Shown in pieces: positions 8,549 through 17,444 of a stretch of DNA of 64,000 bases. The notes beneath the pieces are model-generated. The model was not told where the DNA came from and ran no database searches. It worked only from the letters and a program-made list of their open reading frames with translations. Source of the stretch: Chryseobacterium rhizoplanae. GTDB lineage: Bacteria > Bacteroidota > Bacteroidia > Flavobacteriales > Weeksellaceae. Every line of letters starts with the position of its first letter. The stretch's first letter is position 1. The position numbers and the translations under genes were made by a program. The stretch lies in NCBI RefSeq assembly GCF_900182655.1, contig NZ_FXTC01000007.1, positions 124,001 to 188,000 on the forward strand. Reading direction: 5' to 3'.

Positions 8549-9274
8549 TTAATGGCAGTTAACAGCTCCGTTCGGATCTTTAGAGATTGTCATTGCTTCC
8601 GCTTTTGGAGAAACATAAGGAATTCCCAGTTCAAGACCTCTTAGAATAAATAATCCTCCTAAAATAATCATGATCACCGGAACCGCTTTCAAAACTTTCA
8701 CTCTGAAAGCCTGATTCATGAGATTTCCAGCCAAAACAATGGCAAACATGAACGGAAGGGTTCCCAATCCAAATAAAGCCATATATAAAGCTCCCTGCCA
8801 TATTCCTCCGCCTGCAAGGCTTGCTGTAAGAGCCATATAAACCATTCCACATGGTAAAAAGCCATTAAGAATTCCTGTGGTAAATCTTGATCGGTAATCC
8901 GCTTTCTGAAGAAGCTTTCCCAGATTCATTTTTACGCTATATAGAAATTTAGAGAGAAAAGGAATTTTTGAAGCAAAATCTTTTCCTCCAAAGGAAAATA
9001 CAGCCATAATGATCAAAAGTACTCCTGCCGTAATGGTAAGGTATTTCTGGAAGCCTGCCATTTCAAATCCCTGTCCGATAATCCCAAGAAGTGCACCCAA
9101 TAAGGAATAGGTGAAAATTCTTCCGAATTGATAAGTAAGGTTCTGAAGATAAAAGTTGGCAGCCTGCTTTTTGGTTAATCCCATCGACAAGGCAATAGGG
9201 CCGCACATTCCGATACAGTGAAAACCGGAAGCAAAGCCTAAAGCAATAGCCGATACAATAAGTCCTATTTCCAT
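8549..9274 (-). CDS. SafE/UreH-like membrane protein, cbb3-associated (putative copper handling)
   Basis: A 241-residue protein with six or seven membrane segments, of the family annotated as sulfite exporter TauE/SafE or UreH-like (DsbD-like transmembrane fold). The first helix carries His19-Cys20-Ile-Gly-Met-Cys24-Gly-Pro, and a second site reads Leu-Pro-Cys-Gly-Met-Val-Tyr; paired Cys and Met residues in helices suggest metal or thiol chemistry. In Bacteroidota and Proteobacteria this gene sits at the end of ccoGHIS-type loci and is thought to help deliver copper to the oxidase, which fits here. It overlaps ccoH by 10 nt. The sulfite-export name should be treated with caution. Confidence 0.85.
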   Translation of the reverse strand: MEIGLIVSAIALGFASGFHCIGMCGPIALSMGLTKKQAANFYLQNLTYQFGRIFTYSLLGALLGIIGQGFEMAGFQKYLTITAGVLLIIMAVFSFGGKDFASKIPFLSKFLYSVKMNLGKLLQKADYRSRFTTGILNGFLPCGMVYMALTASLAGGGIWQGALYMALFGLGTLPFMFAIVLAGNLMNQAFRVKVLKAVPVIMIILGGLFILRGLELGIPYVSPKAEAMTISKDPNGAVNCH

Positions 9275-9717
9275 ATCACGTCATAATCCATTCTGTAGTC
9301 TGTTTTATCTGTTGTCCAACTCAGCCTAAGTGTATAGTTACCCATTTTCAATACCTGTGAAGGGATTATGAAAGACTGGCTGGCATCAAGCTGTACAGAT
9401 TTTTTGATATCTAAATTCTGGTCGTCGGTTCTGTTTAAAACAAATTTTACCGTAGTATTTGAATTGTTATATTCTTTTGGAAAAGTAATTTTAATTCCCT
9501 TGGGATCCTGGCTGTATACTGGTTTTTCCGGTAATTCATCTGCTTTTTTCTTAGCATCAATGACATCCTGATATTTCAACTCCTCTTCATAATAATTATC
9601 TGTTACCATTTCCGAGTTCTTCTGTCCGTTCGGGAAAAGGAACATCATGGATAATATAAAAACTATGAATGCTAATAATGCAATTACAACACCGTGTCCC
9701 CAACTAAAGTTCTTCAT
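9265..9717 (-). CDS. ccoH: FixH/CcoH family cbb3 oxidase accessory protein
   Basis: A 150-residue bitopic protein with one N-terminal membrane helix (about residues 8-30) and a periplasmic beta-rich domain, the FixH architecture. CcoH is needed for assembly and stability of cbb3-type cytochrome oxidase. Upstream ccoG ends 10 nt away, and the downstream safE-like gene overlaps by 10 nt, so all three are translated from one message. No unusual residues seen. Identification rests on size, topology and position. Confidence 0.85.
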   Translation of the reverse strand: MKNFSWGHGVVIALLAFIVFILSMMFLFPNGQKNSEMVTDNYYEEELKYQDVIDAKKKADELPEKPVYSQDPKGIKITFPKEYNNSNTTVKFVLNRTDDQNLDIKKSVQLDASQSFIIPSQVLKMGNYTLRLSWTTDKTDYRMDYDVIWK

Positions 9718-9727
9718 TTTTTTCTAA

Positions 9728-11182
9728 TTAAAATTGCAGTTTGAATGGTCCTTCAAAATAAGTCTGATATGAATCGACCAGTTTTCCTTTCATATCGTAA
9801 ACGCCAATGGTAATATTCTGTTTAGAAAGCTTCATTTCATCTTCCGGGAAGCTGATATTAATAGTCCCTTTAGAAATTTTATCCCGGTCTACCTGAATCT
9901 TACTGGATGCACTGTAAGTGATTTCACCATGTGCAGGATCAATTACTTTGATGGTAACTATTTTTTTATCGTTCGTTTTATTAAGGAAAGTATAATTATA
10001 GGTATTGGTAATTTTACCGTCTCTTACAAAGAATGTGCTTCCTGCCGGTTTGATGAATTTAGCCTCCATCTCACCACGGCTGTATAGAAGATATCCTAAG
10101 AATCCTACAAGAAGTAATAAGAATACGGCAAATCCTTTCATTCTTCCTGTAAACTTAAATTGAGTTTCTTTTTCAATTTCGTTTTCGGAAGCATATCGGA
10201 TCAGTCCTTTTGGAAGACCTACCTTGTCCATTACTTCATCACAAGCATCAATACACGCTGTACAGTTGATACATTCCAATTGTTGTCCGTCTCTGATGTC
10301 AATTCCGGTAGGACATACCACTACACACTGGTGACAGTCGATACAATCTCCTTTGCCGGCAGCCTTACGGTCTTCGCCTTTTCTCCATTTTGACCTGTTT
10401 TCTCCTCTTTTGAAGTCGTAGAAAACGTTGATTGTGTCTTTATCAATTAATACCCCCTGAAGTCTTCCGTATGGGCACACCAATGTACAAACCTGCTCCC
10501 TGAACCATGCAAATACAAAGTAAAATGCAGCAGTAAGAAGAATCATTACGATAAAATTGGTTGGATGTGCAAATGGTCCTTCACCAATGATCTTGAATAC
10601 TTCTTCATATCCTACAATATACATGAACATGAAGTGGGTGATTATTAATGAAATGATGATATAAACAGTCCATTTTAAACTTCTTTTCCAGATCTTTTCG
10701 CTGTTCCACTCCTGTCTGTCCAGCTTCATTTGCTTGTTTCTGTCACCTTCAATCAGATATTCTATTTTACGGAAAATCGATTCCATAAAAATTGTCTGAG
10801 GGCAAATCCACCCGCAGAAAATTCTTCCGAACGCAATCGTAAAAACAATAATAAAGATTAAGGAGGCAATAGCACCTAAAGTAAGGATGAAAAAGTCCTG
10901 TGGATAGAAAGGCTGTCCAAAGATGAAAAACTCCCTGTCTATTACATTAAACATCAGCAATGGGTTGCCATTGATTTTGATGAATGGTAATGTAAAATAA
11001 ATAATTAATAGTAGATAGCTTACAATGTTTCTATAGTTGGTGTACTTTCCTTTAGGTTTTCTTGGGAAGACCCATCTTCTTTTTCCGGATTGCTCCATTG
11101 TCCCTATAGAATCTCTGTAAGTCTCAGGGTCCAGAACCTGTCCCTGTCCGCCGCGTACTTCTATTTCTTCTATGTCTGACAT
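9728..11182 (-). CDS. ccoG: Cytochrome c oxidase accessory protein CcoG (RdxA/FixG)
   Basis: A 484-residue membrane iron-sulfur protein. It has several membrane helices in the first 250 residues, a Cys-Gly-Trp-Ile-Cys-Pro motif near residue 124 and Cys-Thr-Leu-Val-Cys-Pro near 237. A double cysteine cluster of the 2[4Fe-4S] ferredoxin type follows at about 275-320 (Cys-Ile-Asp-Cys-His-Gln-Cys, then Cys-Ile-Asn-Cys-Thr-Ala-Cys). The C-terminal ~110 residues form an Ig-like periplasmic domain, typical of FixG. CcoG acts in copper reduction and maturation of the cbb3 oxidase. A terminator-like hairpin separates it from ccoP, so its expression may be lower than that of the structural genes. Confidence 0.95.
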   Translation of the reverse strand: MSDIEEIEVRGGQGQVLDPETYRDSIGTMEQSGKRRWVFPRKPKGKYTNYRNIVSYLLLIIYFTLPFIKINGNPLLMFNVIDREFFIFGQPFYPQDFFILTLGAIASLIFIIVFTIAFGRIFCGWICPQTIFMESIFRKIEYLIEGDRNKQMKLDRQEWNSEKIWKRSLKWTVYIIISLIITHFMFMYIVGYEEVFKIIGEGPFAHPTNFIVMILLTAAFYFVFAWFREQVCTLVCPYGRLQGVLIDKDTINVFYDFKRGENRSKWRKGEDRKAAGKGDCIDCHQCVVVCPTGIDIRDGQQLECINCTACIDACDEVMDKVGLPKGLIRYASENEIEKETQFKFTGRMKGFAVFLLLLVGFLGYLLYSRGEMEAKFIKPAGSTFFVRDGKITNTYNYTFLNKTNDKKIVTIKVIDPAHGEITYSASSKIQVDRDKISKGTINISFPEDEMKLSKQNITIGVYDMKGKLVDSYQTYFEGPFKLQF

Positions 11183-11204
11183 ATGTTAATAGGTTTTAAA
11201 AAAG

Positions 11205-11254
11205 AAAAAACATAATTCGTTACTATTTTAATCTAATAACAAATTATGTTTTTT
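11205..11254 (-). terminator. Terminator-like hairpin between ccoP and ccoG
   Basis: Two 18-nt arms (11205-11222 and 11237-11254) pair with one mismatch around a 14-nt loop. Read on the minus strand the stem ends in a T6 run followed by another T-rich stretch. It lies in the 95-nt gap after ccoP, inside an otherwise compact operon, and looks like an attenuating terminator. Confidence 0.75.
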
Positions 11255-11277
11255 TCATATGTTTCTAATTTTTTAAA

Positions 11278-12159
11278 TTATTCTTTTTCCCAATGTGCTT
11301 CAGTTCCTTGTGGAGCTGCTCCTCCCTGAGCCGGAGTCACTGGTGGTTGTTCCTGATTGATGTGATATACATACGCTGCAATCTTTTCAATCTCTGCACC
11401 TGAAACTTCTCCGTTTTTACCGAATGGTCTCATCGCAGGGTTAGTAGGAGAACCATTCCAGTCCATATGGAATACGTTTTTAAATAACGTTTTCTCAGGC
11501 TGGTTGATCCAGTAGTTATCAGTAAGGTTTGGTCCGATACCTCCACTACCGTCTTCTTTGTGACAAGATGCACAGTTTGTTTTGAATAATTCTTTACCTT
11601 CTGCAATATTATCAGCTGAATACTTTGCTGTTTCAATTGTTACAGGAGGCTGAGATTTCTGATATTCTTCAATACTGGCTAACTGCTCTTTATATTCTTT
11701 TTCATATTCGCTTAACGGGTGAGCGAAGTCTGTGAAAGAGTATGCAGCAATATACACAATACAAAAAGCGGTCCCAAAATAGAATAAACCTACCCACCAT
11801 TTTGGTAATTGGTTATCCAACTCCATAATTCCATCGAAACCGTGATCGATAAGGATATCCTTTTCTTCAGTTTCAGATTGCTTTTTGAATGCAGCCAGAT
11901 ACATTCTTTTTAAGAAAGGAACTTTCTTTTCAGCCAGATAAGCTGCTTTTTCCTCCGGAGATAATTTTTTGAATTTGTTGTTCTCGATAAGGTCTCCAAT
12001 GGCACCATGAATATAGGCAAGGATACCAGCGATCACAACAGTTCCCCAGAAATAAGGCGAAGCTAGGAACGCGTAGCTCTGTACAAATAAATAATAAAAA
12101 ACTATTAAAAGTCCGATTATTATTAAGATGTTTATAACAACAGGTGTTCTTTGTTTCAT
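11278..12159 (-). CDS. ccoP: cbb3-type cytochrome c oxidase subunit III, mono-haem CcoP
   Basis: A 293-residue membrane-anchored cytochrome c. Two N-terminal helices (about 8-25 and 31-50) are followed by a charged linker, another helix near 122-140, and a C-terminal cytochrome c domain. One haem site is visible, Cys-Ala-Ser-Cys-His near 194-198, with a Met-Arg-Pro-Phe segment near 245 giving the probable axial Met. Proteobacterial CcoP carries two such haem sites; the Bacteroidota form has one. The C-terminus ends in a short Pro/Gly/Ala-rich tail. It passes electrons to the CcoNO core. It follows ccoQ by 10 nt. Confidence 0.93.
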   Translation of the reverse strand: MKQRTPVVINILIIIGLLIVFYYLFVQSYAFLASPYFWGTVVIAGILAYIHGAIGDLIENNKFKKLSPEEKAAYLAEKKVPFLKRMYLAAFKKQSETEEKDILIDHGFDGIMELDNQLPKWWVGLFYFGTAFCIVYIAAYSFTDFAHPLSEYEKEYKEQLASIEEYQKSQPPVTIETAKYSADNIAEGKELFKTNCASCHKEDGSGGIGPNLTDNYWINQPEKTLFKNVFHMDWNGSPTNPAMRPFGKNGEVSGAEIEKIAAYVYHINQEQPPVTPAQGGAAPQGTEAHWEKE

Positions 12160-12169
12160 AAAAAATAGT

Positions 12170-12370
12170 TTAATTTTTTAAATTAAAATCGTCATCTTCA
12201 TCATCCCCAAGAGGAGCCTCTTCTTCTTCTTTGTAATATTTTTTAGGTCTGCTAAAAACATAAATTACCAAAGCAATGAAGAACAGCATAAAGAAAATCA
12301 GAGCCAGCGTCTGGTAGAAACCAGCGTTTTCTGTATTGGATAATATATCTTTAAAGTTCTGAGGAATCAT
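12170..12370 (-). CDS. ccoQ: cbb3-type cytochrome oxidase subunit CcoQ-like
   Basis: A 66-residue single-pass membrane protein (helix about residues 19-39) with a Ser-Arg-Pro-Lys-Lys basic stop-transfer and a very acidic C-terminal tail (runs of Glu and Asp). Size, topology and position between ccoNO and ccoP match CcoQ/FixQ, a small subunit that stabilises the oxidase. Sequence alone would not identify it; the assignment leans on context. Confidence 0.85.
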   Translation of the reverse strand: MIPQNFKDILSNTENAGFYQTLALIFFMLFFIALVIYVFSRPKKYYKEEEEAPLGDDEDDDFNLKN

Positions 12371-12390
12371 AGTATGAACCTTTTAATGTT

Positions 12391-14652
12391 TTAGTTATTA
12401 CTTGCTGTTTTGATTTCAGTTGTTTTGATATCAGTTCCTAATCTCTGAAGATAAGAAATAAGAGCTACAATTTCTTTTTTCTCCAATTCTCCCTGAGGTC
12501 TCTTAGCATAAGCCTGTTTAAGGTCATTTGCTTCAGAGAAGATATCTTTTACAATTTTTGCTGATTGGTTGTTGGCCCATTTATCTGCAGAATCGATTTC
12601 AGCCTTAGAATAAGGTACATCGAACACATTTTTCATCAGCTTCATTTTGTCAACCATCTTAGTTCTGTCTAAGTCAGTAGCAATTAACCAAGGGTAACGA
12701 GGCATGATAGAACCTGCAGAAGTTGATCTTGGGTTATACATGTGCTTGTAGTGCCAAGAACTTGGGTTTTTACCACCTTCTCTATGTAAATCCGGTCCTG
12801 TTCTCTTAGAACCCCATAGGAATGGTCTGTCGTATACGAATTCTCCAGCTTTGGAGTATTGTCCGTTTTTACCGTTGAACCTTGTGATCTCATCTCTGAA
12901 CGGTCTGATCATCTGAGAGTGACAAGCATTACACCCTTCACGGATATAAATATCTCTACCTTCAAGCTCAAGTGGTGAATATGGTTTTACCGCTGAAATC
13001 GTAGGTACACTTTTCTTAAGAGATAGGGTAGGGATGATTTCAATTGAACTACCAATAGATATTGTAATGAAAGATAAAATACCTAATAATACAGGAGTTC
13101 TTTCTAACCAAAGGTGAGTACCTTCTCCTTCTTTTCTATTTTTACTGATGTTTGCTAATGCAGGAGCTTCAGCAGGAACTTCTTTCTGGAATGATCCTTT
13201 TCTTACCGTAGCAATTACGTTTACGATCATTAAGATCGCTCCTGAGATATAGAATAAACCTCCTACGAATCTCATTTTGAAGTAAGGAATAATAGCCGTT
13301 ACAGTATCCAACCAGTTTTTCCATAATAATGTTCCGTCCGGATTGAACTGCTTCCACATTAATCCCTGTGTAAATCCTGAAATATACATTGGTACTGCAT
13401 AGAAGATAATTCCTAAAGTGCCTAACCAGAAGTGCCAGTTAGCTAATTTTACAGACCAAATTTTTGTTCTCCACATGATGGGTACCAGATAATAGATAAC
13501 CCCGAATGCCATGAAACCATTCCATCCAAGAGCTCCTAAGTGTACGTGACCGATAACCCAGTCTGTAAAGTGACCAATTTTGTTGATGTTTTTAGTTGCC
13601 AAAAGCGGCCCTTCAAACGTTGCCATACCATAACAGGTAACAGCTACTACGAAGAACTTAAGGATAGGATTTTCTCTTACTTTATCCCAAGCTCCTCTTA
13701 ACGTAAGAAGACCATTTAACATACCTCCCCAAGATGGGGCAATAAGCATGATAGAGAACCCTGTTCCTACCGCCTGAGCCCAAGCCGGAAGAGCTGTATA
13801 CTGAAGGTGGTGAGGACCAGCCCAGATATATACGAAAATTAATGACCAGAAGTGAATAATAGACAGTTTATAAGAGAATACCGGTCTGTCTGCAGCCTTC
13901 GGAAGGAAGTAATACATTAAACCAAGAACCGGAGTCGTCAATACGAATGCAACCGCATTGTGCCCATACCACCACTGTACAATAGCATCTTTTACCCCTG
14001 CGTATGCTGAATAAGATTTCCAGCCTGTGAAAGATAAAGGTACTTCAAGGTTATTGAAGATGTGAAGCATTGCTACCGCAATCCAAGTACCGATGTAGAA
14101 CCAAATCGCTACATAAAGGTGTCTCACTCTTCTCTTTGAAATAGTCAGGAACATATTGATACCAAAAATGATCCATGAGAATGCGATCAATATGTCGATC
14201 GGCCACTCGTGTTCAGCATATTCCTTAGAGGTATTGATTCCCATAAAGAATGTAATGAACGTAGCAACGATCATAAACTGCCAAGTCCAGAAATGTAACC
14301 AAGACAATGTGTCACTGTACATTCTTGTTTTTAATAATCTCTGTAATGAGTAATAAATACCGGTATAAACGATATTACATACAAATGCCCAGATTACGGT
14401 ATTGGTGTGCAGCATTCTGATTCTACCAAAACCAAATGCACCATGAGTGTTTATTAACCCTTCAATATTACCTGATGCCAAACTTTTAATGGTTGTGTCA
14501 TCTGTCCCGAAAAAGAATTCAGGCAATTCAGGGTAGAAAAGCATTAATGCCGCCGTAAGCCCGAACGTAAACCCTATAAGACCGAAAACTAAGGTCGCAT
14601 AAAGGAACGCACGGACAATACTATTGTCATAACTAAACTTCTGTGTTTCCAT
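12391..14652 (-). CDS. ccoNO: Fused cbb3 oxidase subunits I and II (CcoN-CcoO)
   Basis: A 753-residue fusion. Residues 1 to about 490 are CcoN, the haem-copper catalytic subunit with about 12 helices. They include the His-containing segments Gly-His-Asn-Ala-Val-Ala (helix with the copper ligands), Gly-Pro-His-His-Leu-Gln-Tyr (active-site His and Tyr region) and Ile-Gly-His-Val-His-Leu-Gly. Residues about 510-753 are CcoO, with one membrane helix and a haem c site, Cys-Asn-Ala-Cys-His, near 573-577. The enzyme reduces oxygen to water with high affinity and pumps protons. The subunits are separate proteins in Proteobacteria; the fusion is typical of Bacteroidota. It lies 21 nt downstream of ccoS. 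Confidence 0.97.
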   Translation of the reverse strand: METQKFSYDNSIVRAFLYATLVFGLIGFTFGLTAALMLFYPELPEFFFGTDDTTIKSLASGNIEGLINTHGAFGFGRIRMLHTNTVIWAFVCNIVYTGIYYSLQRLLKTRMYSDTLSWLHFWTWQFMIVATFITFFMGINTSKEYAEHEWPIDILIAFSWIIFGINMFLTISKRRVRHLYVAIWFYIGTWIAVAMLHIFNNLEVPLSFTGWKSYSAYAGVKDAIVQWWYGHNAVAFVLTTPVLGLMYYFLPKAADRPVFSYKLSIIHFWSLIFVYIWAGPHHLQYTALPAWAQAVGTGFSIMLIAPSWGGMLNGLLTLRGAWDKVRENPILKFFVVAVTCYGMATFEGPLLATKNINKIGHFTDWVIGHVHLGALGWNGFMAFGVIYYLVPIMWRTKIWSVKLANWHFWLGTLGIIFYAVPMYISGFTQGLMWKQFNPDGTLLWKNWLDTVTAIIPYFKMRFVGGLFYISGAILMIVNVIATVRKGSFQKEVPAEAPALANISKNRKEGEGTHLWLERTPVLLGILSFITISIGSSIEIIPTLSLKKSVPTISAVKPYSPLELEGRDIYIREGCNACHSQMIRPFRDEITRFNGKNGQYSKAGEFVYDRPFLWGSKRTGPDLHREGGKNPSSWHYKHMYNPRSTSAGSIMPRYPWLIATDLDRTKMVDKMKLMKNVFDVPYSKAEIDSADKWANNQSAKIVKDIFSEANDLKQAYAKRPQGELEKKEIVALISYLQRLGTDIKTTEIKTASNN

Positions 14653-14673
14653 ATCAACTATTCACTATTTTTC

Positions 14674-14886
14674 TCAATTTTTATTATTTTCTCCTATTTC
14701 TTTCTCGTCTTTATCTTTGTTGCCAGGTTCATCATTTTCTTTGACTTTTTCATCATCAAAAAGGATTCTGACAGCCGGAGATTCATCATCTTCAAACTGT
14801 CCTTTTCGGGCATACACTATAAATACGACCAAGAAAATCGCAGCCAAAGAAACACTGCAGAGGATCATTAAATATAGAATATCCAT
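14674..14886 (-). CDS. ccoS: cbb3-type cytochrome oxidase assembly protein CcoS
   Basis: A 70-residue protein with one N-terminal membrane helix (residues 3-25) followed by the family hallmark: an aromatic/Gly-Gln-Phe-Glu-Asp-Asp segment and Pro-Ala-x-Arg-Ile-Leu-Phe-Asp. The rest is a charged tail. CcoS is needed for insertion of haem b and copper into CcoN. It is the first gene of the structural part of the operon and has its own -7 element directly upstream, with a dyad 50 nt before its start. Confidence 0.92.
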   Translation of the reverse strand: MDILYLMILCSVSLAAIFLVVFIVYARKGQFEDDESPAVRILFDDEKVKENDEPGNKDKDEKEIGENNKN

Positions 14887-14893
14887 TGGACAA

Positions 14894-14901
14894 CAAAATT
14901 A
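14894..14901 (-). promoter_or_regulatory. -7 element of a promoter for ccoS-ccoNOQP
   Basis: On the minus strand it reads TAATTTTG (TAnnTTTG). A TTTG at 14918-14921 could be the -33 element with a 16-nt spacer, slightly short. Transcription would begin very close to the ccoS ATG at 14886, so the mRNA would be leaderless or nearly so. Confidence 0.5.
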
Positions 14902-14936
14902 ACCTATTTTCGGGGTTCAAATTTAGTGAAAAATAA

Positions 14937-14948
14937 TGACTTTCATCA
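14937..14948. promoter_or_regulatory. Fnr/Crp-like dyad upstream of ccoS
   Basis: The sequence TGACTTTCATCA matches the TGATnnnnATCA core of Fnr-type sites with one mismatch. It is centred about 55 nt upstream of the predicted ccoS start site and resembles the dyad before the regulator gene at 17445. Binding is inferred. Confidence 0.35.
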
Positions 14949-14995
14949 CGAAAAGACGATTTCAGCTAATTTAAAATCAGTCTAAATAAGGGCTT

Positions 14996-17374
14996 TTAAG
15001 CCTGTTTTTTGAAATATTTGCGGCCTAAAATCCAGGTTGAAAGTGTAGTAAAGGTAACCACTGTAATTGAACTGATTGGCATGATGATTGCAGCGAAGAG
15101 CGGATGCATATGTCCTGTAACAGCGTAACTTAAACCAACGATATTGTATAGAAAACTGATTATAAATGTCATTTTCACAATGGTGATAGAACCCTTGCAA
15201 ACGTTCAGGTAATTGTCCAGTGTAACTACTTTATCGCCATTCATAATCACATCGGAAGATGGCGTAAAACTGTTGGTGTCGTCAGCAATGGCAATCCCTA
15301 CATTACTTTGTTTTAAAGCTCCCGCATCATTAAGGCCATCTCCCAGCATCGCAACTTTCATATGCTGATCCTGAAGGGTTTTAATGTAATTCAGCTTGTC
15401 TTCCGGACTTTGATTAAAGGCCATTCCTTTATAATTGGGAATAAGTTCTTTAAGCTGATTTTCTTCTGAAGAATTATCTCCACTCAGAATAAATATTTTG
15501 TAGTTGGTTAATTTTGTGAAAAGTTCTTTCAGCTTCGGACGGTATTCATTCTTAAAGATGAATTTGCCTAAATATTCACCATTTTTGCTGATGTAAACTG
15601 CTGTTTCCAGGTTTTTAGGTTCCTGGTTGTTGTAACGGGCGGAACCAATTTTATAAAGACTTCCTCTTACACTGGCTTCATATCCTTTTCCTGAGATTTC
15701 AACGAATTTCTCTACAGGGAAATACTCATCATTGACCTCGATAAATTCATATAATGATTTTGAAAGCGGGTGGTTGGAGTTCTTTAATAAAGTCTTAATA
15801 TTCAGAGAATCAAATTCATTGATTTCAGATCCTTCGTAGTTGATATTGGATTTTTTTCTGTGCGTGATCGTTCCGGTCTTGTCAAAAACAATTGTATCAA
15901 GCTTCGCGATTTTTTCAATCGTTAAAGTATCTTTTACATAGAACTTATTTCGACCTAAAATCCTCATAATGTGCCCGAAAGTGAATGGTGCAGAGAGTGC
16001 GAGAGCACACGGGCATGCAATGATCAGAATAGCTGAAATAACCTGGAACATTTTATTTAAATCAATAAAATACCAATAAGTTCCTGCTACCAAAGCAATC
16101 CCTAAAATGATGAATGTGAAATATTTACTGACGTTATTTGTTAACGTGTCAAGTCCTGTTTCGTGTTTTTTAAATGCTTCTTTATTCCAAAGCTGCGTTA
16201 AATAACTTTGATCTACGTTTTTAATGACTTCAAGCTCTAAAGAAGATCCAATCTGTTTTCCTCCCGCGAAAATTTTATCTCCGGGTTGTTTGCTGATGCT
16301 TTCACTTTCTCCGGTAATAAAACTGTTGTCAATGTTTCCTTCTCCGTTGATCAGAATAGCATCCACCGGGATGATTTCCTGATTTCTTACCAGAATTCTA
16401 TCACCCACTTTTATTTCAGACAGTAAAATATTATCCTGTTTTCCTTCGAAATCAACTTTTGTTACGGCAATCGGATAGAAAGATTTATAATCTCTGTCAT
16501 AAGAAAGAGCACTATATGTTCTTTTTTGGAAAATTTTTCCAAGAAGCATGAAGAATAACAGTCCACATAGAGTGTCGAAATATCCTGGACCATAATCTGT
16601 TACCACTTCGTAGATGCTTCTTCCGTATAGGACAAAAATTCCTAAGACAATCGGAACATCAATGTTGACGATTTTATTTTTTAAGCCGTACCATGCAGAT
16701 TTATAATAATCTGAAGCGGAGTAAAATACGACAGGTGTTGCCAAAAGGAATATCAGGGTTCTGAATAAGCCTCTGTAATGTTCCATCCAATAATCTTCAC
16801 CCCCAATATATTCAGGAAAAGCAAGGAACATTCCGTTACCAAAAGCAAAGGCAGCAATGGCAAATTTTACTAATAAAGATTTGTCAAGATGGTCTTCATT
16901 TTTATCAGCGGTTTCAAGACTGATGACGGGTTTGTACCCCAGGTTGGTTAAAAATTTAGCAAGTTCGCTTAATTTCAGATCGTTATGATTGAATGAGATC
17001 TGTAAGGTCTTTCTAGTGAAATTAACCTGAGAATATTTAATATGCTTATTTAACGTGTGAAGGCTTTCTAACAGCCAGATACAAGAAGAACAGTGAATGA
17101 CAGGGATTTTGAATGTTACGAGACTGGTGCTTCCTTCAGAAAAATCAGTCACTTTTTCAAAAATTTCCGGTGTATCTAAGTAGTCAAATTGAGTAGAATT
17201 TTCGTCATTCGGACGAATTCCCGCTCCTTTATTAAGCTCATAGAAATTGCTTAAATTATTTAAATTTAGAATTTCGTAAACAGATTTGCATCCATTACAA
17301 CAGAAAGTCTTTTCATCAAATAAAATTCTCTCTTTTTCTATCCCTTGACCACAATGAAAACAGTTCTCGCTCAC
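14996..17374 (-). CDS. ccoI: Copper-type P1B ATPase CcoI (FixI)
   Basis: A 792-residue heavy-metal P-type ATPase that supplies copper for cbb3 oxidase assembly. The N-terminus has a Cys-rich metal-binding region (Cys5, Cys8, Cys24, Cys25, Cys28) typical of CcoI. An HMA domain follows with a Cys-Ser-Ser-Cys site near residue 95, then eight membrane helices. The ion-translocation motif Cys-Pro-Cys-Ala-Leu lies near 455, the phosphorylation motif Asp-Lys-Thr-Gly-Thr-Ile-Thr near 498, and Gly-Asp-Gly-Leu-Asn-Asp-Ala near 680. It heads the locus and is divergent from a Crp/Fnr-family regulator across 88 nt. A TAATTTTG -7 element lies at 17394-17401 on its strand. Confidence 0.96.
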   Translation of the reverse strand: MSENCFHCGQGIEKERILFDEKTFCCNGCKSVYEILNLNNLSNFYELNKGAGIRPNDENSTQFDYLDTPEIFEKVTDFSEGSTSLVTFKIPVIHCSSCIWLLESLHTLNKHIKYSQVNFTRKTLQISFNHNDLKLSELAKFLTNLGYKPVISLETADKNEDHLDKSLLVKFAIAAFAFGNGMFLAFPEYIGGEDYWMEHYRGLFRTLIFLLATPVVFYSASDYYKSAWYGLKNKIVNIDVPIVLGIFVLYGRSIYEVVTDYGPGYFDTLCGLLFFMLLGKIFQKRTYSALSYDRDYKSFYPIAVTKVDFEGKQDNILLSEIKVGDRILVRNQEIIPVDAILINGEGNIDNSFITGESESISKQPGDKIFAGGKQIGSSLELEVIKNVDQSYLTQLWNKEAFKKHETGLDTLTNNVSKYFTFIILGIALVAGTYWYFIDLNKMFQVISAILIIACPCALALSAPFTFGHIMRILGRNKFYVKDTLTIEKIAKLDTIVFDKTGTITHRKKSNINYEGSEINEFDSLNIKTLLKNSNHPLSKSLYEFIEVNDEYFPVEKFVEISGKGYEASVRGSLYKIGSARYNNQEPKNLETAVYISKNGEYLGKFIFKNEYRPKLKELFTKLTNYKIFILSGDNSSEENQLKELIPNYKGMAFNQSPEDKLNYIKTLQDQHMKVAMLGDGLNDAGALKQSNVGIAIADDTNSFTPSSDVIMNGDKVVTLDNYLNVCKGSITIVKMTFIISFLYNIVGLSYAVTGHMHPLFAAIIMPISSITVVTFTTLSTWILGRKYFKKQA

Positions 17375-17393
17375 CCCATAAAATATTGAACTA

Positions 17394-17401
17394 CAAAATT
17401 A
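17394..17401 (-). promoter_or_regulatory. -7 element of the ccoI promoter
   Basis: Reads TAATTTTG on the minus strand, identical to the element before ccoS, and lies about 20 nt upstream of the ccoI ATG. No clear -33 match. Confidence 0.45.
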
Positions 17402-17413
17402 TAACAAATTTTT

Positions 17414-17444
17414 TTGTTTATCGCGTTAAAAAGTTCTATTTTTG
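17414..17444 (+). promoter_or_regulatory. Promoter of the Crp/Fnr-family regulator gene
   Basis: TTG at 17414-17416 and TATTTTTG at 17437-17444 are separated by 20 nt, fitting the Bacteroidota -33/-7 architecture. Transcription would start near 17450, inside the adjacent dyad. Confidence 0.65.
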
